Assembly (NCBI GenBank): GCA_964478775.1
Contig: CAYZJC010000050.1
Location: forward strand, 1 to 5,131
Source: PNMQ01 sp964478775
GTDB taxonomy: Bacteria; Pseudomonadota; Alphaproteobacteria; Paracaedibacterales; CAIOTO01
Reading direction: 5' to 3'
Length of the DNA: 5,131 nucleotides
The position numbers and the translations under genes are program-made. This document shows positions 4,434-5,131 of the stretch, piece after piece (position 1 is the stretch's first letter; every line of letters starts with the position of its first letter). A model generated the notes under the pieces. That model did not search any database. It saw only the letters and a list, made by a program, of their open reading frames with translations, and was not told where the DNA came from.

Positions 4434-5131
4434 TTATTCAAATTTAGTTAAAAATAGAGGTAAAAGCGCGCTGTTATACCAACACTGCCGTGACACCCTG
4501 GCGCCCCAGTTCAATTTTAGTAAATTTTGAGAAGATATTTCATCAAATCCCTTCGTGGTTAAATAAGCAAAATCTTTTATTTCATATTCCCCCCATGACC
4601 AGAAAATCCCCACATCGCTCGACCAATTTACACCTTTCCACGGGTGTGACGTTAGCCGGTCAACCATAAATTTAGGGGTGAACCATATGGTAGTTTTTTC
4701 CTCGTTTTCAACTGTTGTTCGCACACCTACTTTAATGCGAAGACATTGATTAAAATCATACATCTGATTACCACTTTTATACCTCAACCCACTTAAGTCA
4801 AATTCCCCTGTTAAGGTGTCTGCAAAAGCGTTAAAGGAAAATTCTTTTCGTTGCCCATTTTCATTGTCAAATAAAAGCTTTCCATTGATAAACCGATTAT
4901 AAATGGCTTCATAGCCCCTTGCAAAATGGGGTACTACTCTATAATCTTCTTCATAAGTGGATAAAATTGTCTTTTGTCTTGCATATTCAACATAATAAGT
5001 GGTGATTTTTTCCCCTCTTTCCTCATTAAGTGTTTCATCGTGCAAGACCGGGTGTTTTTCTTCGCTGACAAGGGTATAAATACTGTTATCACTTCTTTGA
5101 TAATCTTGTCTTAAAATCAGGGTTATGTCTT
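4434..5131 (-). CDS. Unrecognised protein, C-terminal part (gene runs off right edge)
   Basis: The frame is open from the right edge to TAA at 4434-4436, giving 231 residues. A TTG at 5045 could be called a start but is unlikely to be the real one, because coding continues without a stop upstream (…SEEKHPVLHDETLNEE). The composition is rich in aromatic residues (about ten Trp), and HFARGYEAIYNRFINGKLLF and VGIFWSWGEYEIKDFAYL stand out. There is no membrane segment or cysteine pattern. I cannot name the family. From memory, a similar 'GYEAIYNRFLxGKL … IWFTPRF … VGIFWTWG' module ends uncharacterised proteins of host-associated bacteria, but this needs a search. It is convergent with the RT, and its product is probably a cytoplasmic or secreted soluble protein. 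Confidence 0.6.
   Translation of the reverse strand, partial: DITLILRQDYQRSDNSIYTLVSEEKHPVLHDETLNEERGEKITTYYVEYARQKTILSTYEEDYRVVPHFARGYEAIYNRFINGKLLFDNENGQRKEFSFNAFADTLTGEFDLSGLRYKSGNQMYDFNQCLRIKVGVRTTVENEEKTTIWFTPKFMVDRLTSHPWKGVNWSSDVGIFWSWGEYEIKDFAYLTTKGFDEISSQNLLKLNWGARVSRQCWYNSALLPLFLTKFE

Noticed and set aside
3115..5131. Diversity-generating retroelement (RT plus template/variable repeat pair)
   Set aside because: I see no template/variable repeat pair differing at adenines, no Avd-like gene and no C-type-lectin end on the neighbouring protein, and the RT motifs resemble a stand-alone group.

Overview
The window is AT-rich, accessory-type bacterial DNA. A PD-(D/E)XK Rpn-type nuclease tail, a DUF4143 AAA ATPase, a broken reverse transcriptase and a small palindromic insertion element lie together. 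This mix is common in genomes of host-associated alphaproteobacteria (Rickettsiales/Holosporales-like) and similar intracellular bacteria. That placement is an inference from gene families and composition; there is no rRNA or housekeeping marker to confirm it.

Layout. 1-294 (+) is the 3' end of an Rpn-family nuclease/transposase-like gene with a Lys/Glu/Gly/Ala tandem-repeat tail. 295-570 holds a weak hairpin and a 34-codon minus-strand ORF. 571-780 (-) is a small charged, coiled-coil-like protein with a recognisable sigma70-type promoter at 806-833. 979-2166 (-) is an AAA_14/DUF4143 ATPase with a C-terminal nuclease-like motif. It is flanked by two near-identical 20-bp direct repeats and preceded by a 10-bp inverted repeat in its leader. 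2329-3114 (+) is a sensorless histidine kinase with an intact H-box and N-box but degenerate glycine boxes.

3145-4425 (+) is a reverse transcriptase of the bacterial family carrying the N-terminal HSPNSDIW-type motif and a (Y/F)xDD active site. It survives as three ORFs. The first break is an insertion of about 104 bp with nested inverted arms, placed just after the catalytic Asp of the DIKSY motif. The second is a frame change with an 8-base overlap near the C-terminus. The kinase and the first RT fragment share one reading frame and are separated by one TGA plus ten sense codons, so they form an operon and might once have been, or might still act as, one unit.

4434-5131 (-) is the C-terminal part of an unrecognised large protein running off the right edge. 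Its stop is only 8 bases from the end of the RT fragments, in convergent orientation.

Overall the region looks like decaying mobile or accessory material. The points most worth following are the kinase-RT pairing, the palindromic element inside the RT catalytic motif, and the repeat-bounded ATPase cassette.
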